Positions 1 to 11,014 of a stretch of 64,000 bases of DNA are shown in pieces. Position 1 is the stretch's first letter, and the number at the start of each line of letters is the position of its first letter. The stretch is from positions 44,123,858 to 44,187,857 of the forward strand of contig NC_052508.1 of assembly GCF_014356525.2 (NCBI RefSeq), read 5' to 3'. The translations under genes and the position numbers were made by a program. Origin of the DNA: Nilaparvata lugens. Its lineage: Eukaryota > Arthropoda > Insecta > Hemiptera > Delphacidae. The notes below the pieces were generated by a model. The model was not told the origin of the DNA and did not search any database. It saw only the letters and a list, made by a program, of their open reading frames with translations.

Positions 1-690
1 TACATTTTTCTACATTTTACCAGAATTTGCAGCCCTCTGAATTCTACCGCCCTGGGTTAAAGCCCATTCAGCCCAAAATTATGTAAATCCAGGATATCCA
101 GCCCTCCTTTGACTTCAACTCTTTTGAAGCTAGAAACGTAAACTCACACTCAAGAGTAGAACCTATTATGATTTTACTTGAACATTGAACATTACAATGA
201 TATTGTAAAAGAATAAATTAATAAGTGAAGATGTAAGGAGATAAGACATTGAAACTATTCAATTAATCTGTTGTAAACATCTGCAGTAGCGGAAGTCTTC
301 AGAGTAATTTATAGCATTGTACTTGGAATTTAGTACAATAAATTATTAATATGATAAAAGTTAATTAGTTCTTTACTAGCACAGAGGAAAGTGTAACTCC
401 TCCTCCTCCTCCTTAATAATAATCAAGAATACTGCTTATGAAGTGAAGAGTGAATAACTCTATTACATTACTATAGAGTAAATAACATAATTATAATCCA
501 TTAAAAAGTCTTCCTTATTTTTGAGAATTGACACATTTTTAATTCGAGGGTGCTGAGTCCGAATCTGAAATCGCAAATTCTTTATCTTCATTTTGAAGGG
601 ATCCAAGTTTTGATGGATAGGATGAGTAATAATCGCTGCAAACCTGGCTGAGATTGATCGAAAAAAGCACAAACCTTCAAACCTGAGAAA
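1..690. other. AT-rich stretch, no gene recognised
   Basis: No exon, transposon domain or RNA gene is recognised. The stretch is AT-rich and ends where LINE-derived coding sequence begins. It is either intron of the DIPK1 gene or its upstream flank; the sequence does not decide which. Confidence 0.5.
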
Positions 691-699
691 TTTGCAAAG

Positions 700-1592
700 A
701 TCTCCTGTCTACAGATTTTGTGTATTAAGGGATCAAGATCCAAGGTATCAGAAGTCAAATATGGTGTACCAAAAGGCCTCGTGCTCGGGCCGCTGCTTTC
801 TATACTAATTATAAATATGACCTACCAAGCTTCGTAAAGAATCAGACAATCTTGTATGCCGATGATACAACTTTTGTGATTGAGAGTAATGACATCCACA
901 AATTGGAAACTTAGTCGGCAACATCTATGTCTAAAACATCGGCTTGGTTTAGAATTAGAGCAAATGTGTTACTACTGAATGAGAGCAAGACCCAGTCACT
1001 GTTTTTTGTTTGAGGGGATCTACCTTGTTGAACTCCTCTGAAAGTAGTGAATTTCTTGGTATTTTCCTGGATGAGAAGCTGACTTGGCGGCCACATATTG
1101 AATATTTGACTGGTAAACTCTAGAGTTTTATATCGTTTGCACAAATTAAAAGAGCATGTAACCTACATGTATTTGAGATCAGCTTACTTTGCGTTTTTCC
1201 ATAGTCTGCTATGATATGGAATTATTTTATGGGGAAATTGTAGTGATATGCGGAGTGTGCTTGTATTTCAAAAGAAAGCTGTTAGAATAGTTTATAGTGC
1301 ATTATTCCTTGCTCATTGTAGACCGCTGTTCATAAACAAGAAAATAATGACAGTAATTAATTCATTTATTTTTAAGGTTATACTGTATACAATTGACAAT
1401 ATATCTCACCTTGATCGTAGGCAGGACATACAATGAGCATTTCACTGGGCATCGTGAAATGATAAATGTACCTTTCATCCGACTGACGAAATCAACAAAG
1501 AGCTACAAAGCTGAAGGGATCAAAAGCTACAATAAGCTATCAAGACAGGTGAAAGATTATCCCATCAGCATTCTTAGACGTAAGCTTCAGGA
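700..1592 (+). mobile_element. Degraded LINE reverse-transcriptase 3' fragment
   Basis: This is the 3' part of a non-LTR retrotransposon RT. A VKYGVPKGLVLGPLL block lies at 754-798 and an intact YADD catalytic box at 855-866. Further on, pieces in shifting frames encode a WRPHIEYL-type motif (about 1087), a YGIILWGN-like motif (about 1215) and the usual C-terminal tail ending near RQVKDYPISILRRKLQE. Several frameshifts and stops make it a pseudogene. The pattern is that of the Jockey/CR1 group and resembles the minus-strand copy at 54510-55325. The endonuclease and the 5' half are absent. Confidence 0.8.
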
Positions 1593-1593
1593 G

Positions 1594-2550
1594 AATCAGG
1601 AGTGGCTGGTTGGACATCCAGCTGATTGGAATGCATGTGAAGCATTTTGTGCTGATAAGTGGTTTCATACCACATGTGTAAAAATATCATCATCAGATAT
1701 GAAGAAAATTGAAGAATTGGGTGAACATTCAAAGTGGTATTGCTCGACTCAGGTTAGTCCTAACTCGTTTAGTACAGTGTCGTGATTCTAACTTAAAATC
1801 AGAAGATGTTTTCAATGTTGCTATTAATGTTAACAAAATATTAAACACACTCAATTTAATGGATCTTGAAAATAAAAAAATCGTGATCAATTGGACATTG
1901 TATTGGAAGAACAGTTGAAAAATTCTCAAGTATGTTCAAGTAATACATGTTGTAACAAATCCATGCAAGATAAGTTTGATGCTCAAGTTAACACGATTTC
2001 TGACGATGAACTAAATAGCTCAAATAAAATTATTAGTTTTATAGGTGACATGAATGTAATTGATGTACCATCTAATACTGTTCAAAAGTTAGAGAAACTA
2101 ACAGATCTTCAAAACAAGTAAGTGACGAAAACTTTGAATTATCAAGCATGAATTCAGAAGACAACTTTCAACGTAGAATTTTAATTGATTCAAGACAGTC
2201 TCTTGTTCATAGTGTTCATGGCAAAATTAACGACATTAAGACAATTCAGTCTGAAACTCTTCATGTAATTCTTGAAGAATTAAGTCGACTAAACACTGGA
2301 ATTATTGACTTGAATAGGAGAGTGAATTCTTTTGAAGAGTGTAGTGTTTTGCCATCTAGTTCGAGTAATAAGAATACCACTAATTCTGATATGCTGGTTG
2401 TAAATCAGACTAATGATTAATTTAAAAACTCTGATAAGGTAATGCAAGCATGTGAAGGAAACTCAATGAATCCTTCTGTGACAGAATGTGAAAAGTGGAA
2501 TGTGGTCGCAAAACAAAATAAATTCAAGATACACAACAGACAGACTACAC
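1594..2550 (+). pseudogene. LINE ORF1 relic with PHD-like zinc finger and helical region
   Basis: The start carries a partial PHD-finger signature: a Cys-x3-Cys pair, WFHTTC and a final WYC. PHD fingers are known in ORF1 proteins of CR1/L2-type LINEs. Downstream, open stretches in two frames (1891-2121 and 2148-2420) are Ser/Asn/Lys-rich with heptad-like helices. They end in a WNVVAKQNKFKIHNRQ motif near 2500, typical of the linker before the next ORF1 domain. The first part is in the same open frame (1393-1785) as the preceding RT tail, so two elements are joined seamlessly. The element is cut off at about 2550 by repeat R1. Confidence 0.55.
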
Positions 2551-3178
2551 ACTCTGCTGTTACATCCTCAACTGGACTATTTTTATGTAATCTACTCTAG
2601 TGAATACTTTATCATTTTTACACTATAACACTGTATAATGTGAACTTTTTATTTCCAACAATAACCGTTTTTAGCAATTAGCAGTTGGTCTGAATTCACC
2701 CAAAAGAAGTTAGCACCAAATCATGAGTCTCATAAATTAAATCACCACCCTAAAATATACCTTTTTTGTTCCAACTCTATCATTAGTGTTTGTATTGACA
2801 ATTTAGTAATACTCTAATTACGATCAAAAAATACCACATATAACGTTATAAAAAGTGAAAAGAAAAAAACATGGATTTAGCGATTTTTTGCTAAGTTGAA
2901 ATGAATTAACAATTTTCAACGAGCTATAACTCGCTTCCTATTGGAGATTGAAAAACATTTAGGCGATAAAAATTGTAGAGAATTTAATGCTCTTCAAAAA
3001 AGAATAGAGCAAAAATGTTGATTGAACAATTGGTTTTGGAGATATCGTAAAAAAACTGAAAAAAGTACCAAAATCTCTTGGTTTTCAGGCTGCCAAAAGT
3101 TATGCCTTCAGAAATTTTGGTGGGAAACCATAGATTACTCTTACTAATACCCAAATGGACCGATTAAAACAATAAAAC
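2550..3178 (+). repeat. Repeat R1, copy 1 (solo arm)
   Basis: This is an about 630-bp AT-rich repeat with no coding capacity. It is clearly similar over its full length to 45893-46460 (same orientation) and to the complement of 44053-44670. A recognisable shared block is the segment around 2571-2760. At its right end it shares a CCCAAATGGACCGATT extension with the 44053 copy that the 45744 copy lacks, which helps set the boundary. It separates an ORF1 relic from unrelated RT debris. Confidence 0.8.
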
Positions 3179-3244
3179 CAATTACCTTAATTTTTGTTTG
3201 GTCGGGCCGCATTATAATGACTATTTGACTGGGCTAATAGGAGA

Positions 3245-5702
3245 ATTGATGAAAACAACTTATCTGTTTTTGTTGTAATGCTTGGGAGAGTCTACTGGAG
3301 TCTTTGCATCAATTGTTTTTTTTCAGTGATTTCTTCCAGAGGTTCATGAGTATGTTTGACAACTTCCCAAAAAGAGTGAGGCGGTTTACTGGGAGAAGAA
3401 ATGAACCCTTCAGTCATGTTGATAAGTCATGTTATACAGCAGACTTGGCTAGTATTAGAACTCTTGTTATTATTGCCAACAATATGCACAAGAATGCTGG
3501 AACTGCAGAGGATAGAAACAAGTTCTATTCAGCTTATCTCAGACTGAAGAAGATTCATCAACAGGATATTGTCAACTCCAACAGCATCTGGAATGCGGAT
3601 TGTATTAGGGATACTCCAAACCCATGCAAGGCAGCCTGGAATGTTATCAACAGCTCCAAAAGCAGGAAAGTTGTAGTAACAGGAGGCGCAAGTTCTGATG
3701 ACTTTAACAATTTCTTCATTCACTCAGTGGCTGGGATAGTTGAGGCTCTCACCGGTTCATCAGGTTCAATCATGTTCCTGTCAGCACTTGCAGTTTTGTG
3801 AAGTGGGAGAGGATTTCCCCAGTAGACCTGATAAAAATAATCAAGGGATAGAAGAATTCAACAAGTCCTGACATTTATAGAATCTCAAAAGTGGTATTGA
3901 AGTCAATAGTTGATGTTTTAGCTGTACTATAGTGTATTTTGATCAATGACTGTTTGGATTCTGGAGTTTTTCCCAAGGAGCTGAAGACATCAAGGGCAAT
4001 ATTCCAATCTTCAAGAAGGGTGAACCTGATGAATTGTCGAATTTCAGGCCAGTCTCAATAATTCCAGTATTTGGAAAGCTCATGGAATCTGTTATATATG
4101 TTCAGCTTTCTCGCTATTTCGAGAGTAATTCCATCCTCCAACCCCACCAGTATGGATTCTGTCAGGGGAGGTCAACCACAGGAGCTGTGTGGTATTTGAT
4201 GGAATTGGTTCTTGGGGCAATGGAGGGCAGGCAGTCGGTCTCCATTGCTTCATGTGATTCGACCAAGGCATTCAATTGTGTCTTGCATGACATACTATTG
4301 GGTAAAATGAAGAGGTATGAGATAAGTGGAGTTCCCCTGAAAACCATAGAGGAAACCTCTCCAATAGAATGCAGGTCACATCAGTGAATGGTGCGGAGTC
4401 ACGGTCGGGGGAGGTGATCTGTGGAGTGCCGCAAGGATCGATTCTTGGTCCTCTGTTGTTCCTTGTATTCATCAATGACTTCAGTGTGCATGGAAGAGCA
4501 TTATTGCTCACTGATGATACCACCCTACTGGCCCAGGATGAGGACCCACAAACTGCTGTTGCCCAGTTTAATCTACTTGTAGATGAGGCTAGTCAGTGGT
4601 TTAAATCAAATAAACTGTGTCTGAATGAGGGGAAAACACAGAACCTGTTGTGCACCTCAAGGCGTGGTCTGCAGGCTCGTGGTGAGGCGGAGGTCAAACT
4701 CTTGGGTTTTGTGATGGACCCCACTCTATCGTGGGATCAACATATTGGAATGCTGTGCAATTGACTGGCCAGGGTGACGTTTTTGATGTGGAAGCTGAAG
4801 CAACATGTGCCTGCCAACTACTTAATTACAGCCTACCATGAACTGTTCCATAGTCATATAAGCTACTGAATAGTACTACAGGGCCATGCGGGTAGCTGTG
4901 CAAGGATTCTCCTTCTACAGAAGAAAGTTCTTTGTGTCATCACGTCATCGCTTTACTTGGAGCACTGTCGGCCAATTTTCAAACGTCTGAAAATACTGAC
5001 AGTGTAAAGTCAGTACCAGTTCCTATGGCTCCTAAGGAGAGAGGTTCATGCCTACCAAGAGAGGGGCCAGCTGCACCAACACAATACCAGGAGACGGGGC
5101 AAAATTGACATGCCCTACTCCGGACTATTGAAAGCACATGAATGCTACCCCTTACGGACACTACATTTTTTAACAGACTGCCGATTTGTGCTCGTGAGCT
5201 GGAGTATGGGAAGTTTTGTAGGCTGGTACGTGAGAAACTCCTCAACTACCCTCTGTACTCACTAAGAGATGATGAGACCAGTGAACTTGTGGACCAGTTT
5301 GAGATTGTTTCATGATTTATTATTGCAGTCCATCTACAGAGCCACATGAAACGACCTATTGCAGCCATCTCTAGTTATTTGTGTATTAATTGTTTTATAT
5401 TTTGACAAAGTCTGTCTGACAACTGCCGGTTATGGACAAAATATACTGAATTACTGAATCCTTTTTATGTTATTAGTGAGTTCCTAGCTTTAAATGATGG
5501 TTCAATTTATTTCTAAGTTAAATGTATTGGGTATTTTTGTTATTGTAAAGTCCTGTTATTTATTGTTCACATTATATATGTATATGTTGTATGTGTATGC
5601 AAATAACGATTGTGACGTTGTCAATTGCTTTTTTCAAATGTTTAATGAATGCAAAATGAAAACAAAATACTTTGTTTAATGACAATAAAATATTATTATT
5701 AC
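3245..5702 (+). mobile_element. Degraded LINE, ORF2 middle and RT to 3' end
   Basis: 3304-3801 encodes the linker between endonuclease and RT domains (about 165 residues). RT blocks follow: FRPVSIIPVFGKLMESVI near 4043, QYGFCQGRST near 4150, STKAFNCV near 4260 and VICGVPQGSILGPLLF near 4419. The catalytic YADD is replaced by LTDD (about 4507-4518), so the copy could not reverse-transcribe even if translated. The C-terminal region (4765-5310) is broken by stops and frameshifts. The element ends at an AATAAAATATTATTATTA tail at about 5685-5702. It is a Jockey/CR1-group element lacking its endonuclease. Confidence 0.8.
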
Positions 5703-6470
5703 ATGATGCAAACTTAGCGCAAGCCAGGTTTGCGCAAATATAGTTGTCGTGTAGACCTGGCATTAGTGTGCCTATTGCTCTTTCAAGATTTTTTAGGCTA
5801 CCTTGGTACACTATCTGACACTGAATAACTTTTATTCAATTATCTATTATTCATAACATTACAAATAAACCAAAACGTTCCTCCATCCTTGTTATAATTT
5901 TAAAATATAGCTAAATCAACAGTTATCTTTTGTACACACAAGATACAAATACAACGTGATGGCATAATCAATAGATTTCTTGCTGATGGTGATGTCCATA
6001 TGAGCTTCAGGCTTGTAAGTGGGTTATAAGACGAATATTGATGGAGATTTATAGAGCTGCAGCTTTGGGTGGGTTCCGAACCACTACTCGAAACATAATG
6101 TTCACAAGCAATTCCTTATCAGCGCGACCATGCAGCTGAACGCTTCCACTTCATTCTATAAGTTCAATGAGTTTTAGATTTGAGTTTAGAGAGTTTGTAA
6201 AATATACAAGACCAGTATGCAATTACACTTTTATTTTTAGTATTCTAAATACCTATAAGCTCAGTGTTTATATTTAATATTTGATTGTAGTTAAATTTTT
6301 GTTTGTTTACCAATCTTCTTTCAAATATCAAGATGACTTGTGTTCAAGTCGAACATGAAATGTATGTATTGCACTTCTAAGCAATAAGTTTTTTCATGTA
6401 ATCTAAGTAATTATTAATTAACAGTATTATTATATTTTTTCCAAATCATGATGCTATTTCTACTTTACAG
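5703..6470. other. Intronic or upstream sequence before the first visible DIPK1 exon
   Basis: AT-rich noncoding sequence, with a possible tRNA-like SINE in its middle listed separately. It ends in a T-rich tract and a TTTACAG acceptor at 6464-6470. Confidence 0.5.
6050..6170 (-). repeat. Possible tRNA-derived SINE fragment
   Basis: Read on the minus strand, the segment has an A-box-like stretch (TGGTCGCGCTGATAAGG) and, about 45 nt later, a B-box-like GGTTCGGAACCC. That is the layout of a tRNA-derived pol III promoter. No complete cloverleaf was drawn and no second copy was found here, so this is tentative. Confidence 0.25.
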
Positions 6471-6730
6471 TGTCAACGTTATCAGCAAAATGAAGTTTAT
6501 GGCGACTTGTGTCTTTCGCTGTGTGTGACAGAGACCATACACTCAGTGTCCTGCCATGCGTTTCATGCTGGCAAAGAAATTGTGTTCTCAGCCCAACGAT
6601 CTGACAAATCTCGCTTGGTGTTCAAATCAGCTCGCTACGATGACGTCAGCTCGCTTGACGGGTTCGAATCAAAACATTTTCCCACAGAAAGTCAATTTCA
6701 GACCATGATCATGAATCATGTGAAAAGCAG
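6471..6730 (+). CDS. DIPK1/FAM69-family kinase, exon with N-lobe
   Basis: This internal exon encodes about 87 residues of a divergent protein kinase of the DIPK1 (FAM69) family. These are single-pass type II membrane proteins of the ER/secretory pathway whose substrates are poorly defined. It opens with a Cys-rich YGDLCLSLC motif typical of the luminal start just after the anchor. It then carries a beta-3-like RLVFKSARYD segment whose Lys fits the ATP-binding lysine. The exon follows a TTTACAG acceptor and ends at AG|GTGAGA. It starts in phase 0 and ends two bases into an Arg codon completed by the exon at 37304. The upstream exon(s) with start codon and membrane anchor were not found in the window. 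Confidence 0.85.
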
Positions 6731-7052
6731 GTGAGAGTGGAGTTTTCAATTAAAGAGTATTAAACATTATTATCAAGGTTAATTTTCATATAATCTGAAA
6801 TTATAAGCCACCCTGCTATTTTTCAAAGCTTATTTACGAATTATGTTTTTTTTTGTTTTATGTTCAAGTTTGAGTTTTTATTGTGCATGAAATCAACTCC
6901 TAATCCTGCATTGAATTGGTATTGCACTGTTATATACAATTTTATACATTCAGTACACTTTCACCAATCAATATATACCAAATTCAGCTAAATTCAATTC
7001 TTTTTCTAGATGCTTATGTACTGAGAAGTGATTTACAAAGAATTGTTTGTTA

Positions 7053-7190
7053 AGCTGCGTTTACGCTGTGTAACTTTGTTATAAAACTTTGTTGTATGTA
7101 AATTTTGTTAAATAAATAAGTTATAGAACTTTTGTTATACAAAAAAGTTTGATAGTTTGAATTTGTAACATTTTATAAAACAAAAACATT
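7053..7190. repeat. MITE-like repeat, GCGTTTACGCTGTG end
   Basis: It begins with AGCTGCGTTTACGCTGTG followed by repeated GTTATAAAAC/AACTTTGTTATA motifs. The same terminal motif recurs inverted at 33365-33378 and 33494-33515. Self-complementary TTATAACAAAGTTACA units suggest a small non-autonomous DNA transposon. Confidence 0.5.
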
Positions 7191-7236
7191 AGTTTGTGGG
7201 TCTCTTTAATTGGCAGTCATCATGGCAACTACAGAC

Positions 7237-7400
7237 CATGATATCAATGCTGTTCCCGTTCAATTAATGCTGACAGTTAAATAAGAATGCCACCATAGAG
7301 CAGCTTGGTTATGTGTCAGCATACTTATAAATAGCATCAATGCTGTTCTCTTTTAACTAATGCTGACAGTTTAAAGTGAATCTCACTACAGAGCAGTAGC
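7237..7400 (+). repeat. Imperfect tandem duplication
   Basis: Two similar units, about 7237-7305 and 7337-7400, share ATCAATGCTGTTC, TTAATGCTGACAGTT and AGAGCAG blocks in the same order, with a period of about 100 bp. No coding sense is seen. Confidence 0.5.
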
Positions 7401-8660
7401 AGTAGCAATATTGGTAGCAAGACAATTTGGACGAATGTTGCTTCTAAAGCCGCCCATTTGTATGTCTCAGTATGTTACAATATATTCTAGCTTATACACT
7501 AATTCACAATAAATGACAGTATTACTATTTATTCAACGAATTTTACAAAGTATAATAATGATTAGTAAGAATGAAGATTGAATGCAATTTGAATAACGAT
7601 CGTATAAAATATTGTGATGTAACTATATAAATCGGCGGTTTCTAAGTGTTTGCAAAATCTCTATGTTTCCATTTTTTATTGTAGTTCTGATTTTTCAATA
7701 CATATTATTGTTCGGATACATAAATTTCCTTCTGCTACATAGAGAGTTGCCCATAAACCTCATAATTTCGGTTCATTTTCCTGTTATAAGTTTATTCCGC
7801 CAAATCCTGTAATCGATGAGAAAAATTTGCTCCTGCCTTTTATTCAGATTATGAAATTCCTAATAAAATGAGATTACTTCAAATTCTCTATCTCCAATGA
7901 GTACTGAGTTACAATTTTTAAAAAATAAGTAAAATTTCAAGAAAAAATTAATTTTGAAGAATTTTAGTTTTTGATCAACAACCAACATCTTCCGATTTTT
8001 ACCATTAAAATGTATAATTCAAGATTCCTCTGAGCATAATTTTGTGCTCTACAGGTAGAGGGCTCCATCTCATAGATTTCTAGGTAAACCTGACACCAAT
8101 GATCCATGTGTTTCGGAAAACAAGTTTTAGCTTTAATCATCATCAGAAACTTCATTGTTATCACATTCAGATTTCGCACCATTATATAAGTTCATTAGAT
8201 TATGTCTATGAGAATCACCCGTTAATAAAGAATAACCTCTCAATCAATTCTTAATTTTATGAAGAATACATTTAGTGGAGAGACGCGCATAAGGACACCT
8301 CAAGAATCAAAATTTCAAACACTCATAACTTTTGATACAATGAACAGATCTCATTGTACCACAGCTCATTCTTCTCAGCACGTCAAGGCGGTTCCAAATC
8401 ATGCACGCATCATAAATGAAATGCGATCAAAAATTATAAAATTCATCCTTGAGTGTCTTTAACCAGTATTTCAATTCACAAAAATGACCAATTTCCATAT
8501 TCAAAGCTGCGTATTGGCAAATACTTAGGATAAAATTTAAAAATCTAGTAAGGATGTGGAAAAGTATTTTCTCTTTCCAATACAATGAAGAATGCTCTCG
8601 ATTCCAGTATTATTTGAAAGCTACAGCCGATTTTAAAAATGATGATTCTCTAAAATGAGT
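7401..8660. other. Intron sequence, nothing recognised
   Basis: AT-rich intron of DIPK1. Short open frames here show no family signature and none sits between convincing splice sites. Confidence 0.5.
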
Positions 8661-8976
8661 CTGATATACTGTGCGTTCGGAAAGTCCCTGTGCACCAAGT
8701 GACATGACGGGAATAGTTTCACGGTTAGGTTGGTTCCCTCCTTTTTCTTCTTCCTCTTCTTCTTCTCCTCTCCTATCCTTCTTCTCTTGGATGGTCAGTG
8801 AGTGAACACGTGTGCAGTTCGGCTCCGTTAAAAAGCGTTATTTTGTAGGGTTATCTTGTTAGAATTTATTCGAAATTTATATTAGTGCATTCAGATGTGT
8901 GTTTTTCACATAGATTAATAAGATATTTCCAAAATTTTGATTTTCAATAAATAGTAATACATAACCTCCAATTAGT

Positions 8977-9723
8977 TTGACTACAATCTGGTTTACCGAT
9001 TCCAACATGGTTAGGAGCAACGGTAAGAGGCAGGAAACTCCCACACAAAAGGCAAGTAGGCGTGTAACGGTACCAGTGTCAACGACCCCTCCCTGTCAAG
9101 ACACAACGCAACTGGCCGACGAAATTCTACAGAGGATAAACAAGGAAGTTAACCAAGCTGTCGCAGAGGCTTTCTCCTTATTCCAATCTGAATTGGATCG
9201 ACTACAGGGTGAGAACAATGAACTTCGGCAGAGGATGGCAGCAATTGAGAAAAAGACGGAATTAAAAATCGACGATCTTGAACAATATAATACTTGAATA
9301 ATACGGCAGGTCGCCGTACCTGCCTTCGATTCTTCGGAATTCCTGAAACCAAAGGGGAGTCCACCGACCAAATTGTTCAGCGAGTCAGCAATTGTTCAGC
9401 ATTCATCAAGTGGGACCAATCCAGCAGCCAGGTCAGGACACGGGCAGAGCAGCTGGCAAGGAGCGTCGTCGTCCCATCATTGTGAGGTTCGACGGCTACC
9501 GGACGAGGCAGAGGGTGTTTGCAGCCAAGCGGATGCTGAAGAACACTGGCACCACCGTGAGGGAGGACTTGACGAAACACCGACTGGCACTCTTGAACGC
9601 AGCGGCAAACAAGTATGGGATAAGAAACACGTGGACAGTCGATGGCTGCATCAAGTACGCCGTTGGAGAGGGACCTGGACGCAGCATCTACACCGCCGAG
9701 CGTCTTGCCGACCTCCAGTAAAC
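8977..9723 (+). pseudogene. LINE ORF1, coiled-coil and RRM-like nucleic-acid chaperone
   Basis: 8977-9295 encodes a Ser/Thr-rich head and a strong coiled coil (LQGENNELRQRMAAIEKK) ending in DDLEQYN. That motif normally leads into the RRM-like domain of L1-type ORF1 proteins. The continuation (LRFFGIPETKGESTDQIV) lies in another frame at about 9330. The C-terminal part (RRPIIVRFDGYRTRQRVF, NAAANKYGIRNTWTVDG) is in a third frame and ends at the stop at 9723. At least two frameshifts therefore break it. Such proteins coat LINE RNA and aid target-primed reverse transcription. The region upstream (8660-8976) holds a GTGCGTTCGGAAAGTCCCTG motif and a short (TTC)n tract. Confidence 0.7.
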
Positions 9724-11014
9724 ACTTCACGGTGTTGGCACGTCATATCTTCCTACTAAAGGTGAGCTGTCATTATATTTCAATTGTGCCACTTCATGTA
9801 ATTATCGCTCTTCTCCCTTTTCTATTTTCAGACTTTTATTTTTTGTTAGTCAATTGCCCTATAACTATCATTTTTACCAACTTCTATGTTTACTAATCTT
9901 GAAATTAATTTCTGCTTTTTTGAACATATATTATACTTTTTTTTTCATGGAAAAAATATAATTAGAATAAAGCTATATCAGTTTAGTTATAGCAATTCAT
10001 CCAGTATCCTGAAACTTTTCTACTGATTGAATCATCCAATACTCAATCAGGAAACTAGTATCCAATTAGACATAACCGAATGATGATGTCTCCAGCTAAT
10101 CCAATGTAACACTTTTTATCTAACGATAGCATAGTACAAAAATAGAAGCTTTTCCAGTGTTGATAAAATTATGATAATTGCTCCGAAGCCAAACTTCACT
10201 TTAATAATACATTTATAACCTATTTCGAATTGCTGAGTATATACCGCTTCTTCCTCATCTCAGGTCATTGTCAATCCGTAATCTAATAATTTATTTCTGT
10301 TTATCAACAAAGCCTGAATCCCATTTCTACATGTATATTACTAGTGTGTATAGGAAACTTGCAGCAGGATTCAAGGTGACTTTTCGTGAAATTGACAATA
10401 ACAGAAGTAACAGTCATCGTAATAATGACGGTAAACTCATGATGGGTACTTCTATTGTGATCTTCACCATGGTCACATTCCAACTAGCAACATACTAGCA
10501 TTTTTCTAGCAACTAGTAACATTCGCGTATTCTATTTATATATTCGTTATTCTGTTTTCTCATATGCAGTATTACCTGTCTGTAACTTCTATTATTTCTT
10601 CTCTTCCTTCCTCTTCTCATTCTGACCTCCCTGCAAATTAGCTCAATTCATGCTCAAAACTAGTTATACTGTATATTTTTATAATATAGGCATGCTCACT
10701 TCATTATTTCTATACCACATCTTCATTAACACTCTACTCTATGCTATCTGTATCAATCCCTTCGCTCTCTCTTACTCACTCCCTCTCTCTCCTTCGGTTT
10801 TTCTCATCCCTCCAATTTCATTTTCTTATTATCTACCTCATTTTATGCACCGGATATTTACTACTTTCTTCTAATATATCTCTCTTCATCCACCTTTTTA
10901 GACAATAATCTTACATAATCTATGTGTAGTTTTGTGTGTTTAGTTTCACCTTACCCTTTAATTCGTCTGTCATGCTCTGCTATTTAGTTCGATCTATGTC
11001 TTTCTGTGTCTTGA
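9724..11014. other. Spacer between LINE ORF1 and ORF2 relics
   Basis: About 1.3 kb of AT-rich, pyrimidine-rich sequence with no domain. It is long for an inter-ORF spacer, so the ORF1 and ORF2 on either side may come from different elements or an insertion may be hidden here. Confidence 0.45.

Noticed and set aside
5900..6300. Search for the missing N-terminal DIPK1 exon with membrane anchor
   Set aside because: No plus-strand frame with Met, hydrophobic segment and phase-0 donor was found before 6471; it probably lies upstream of the window.
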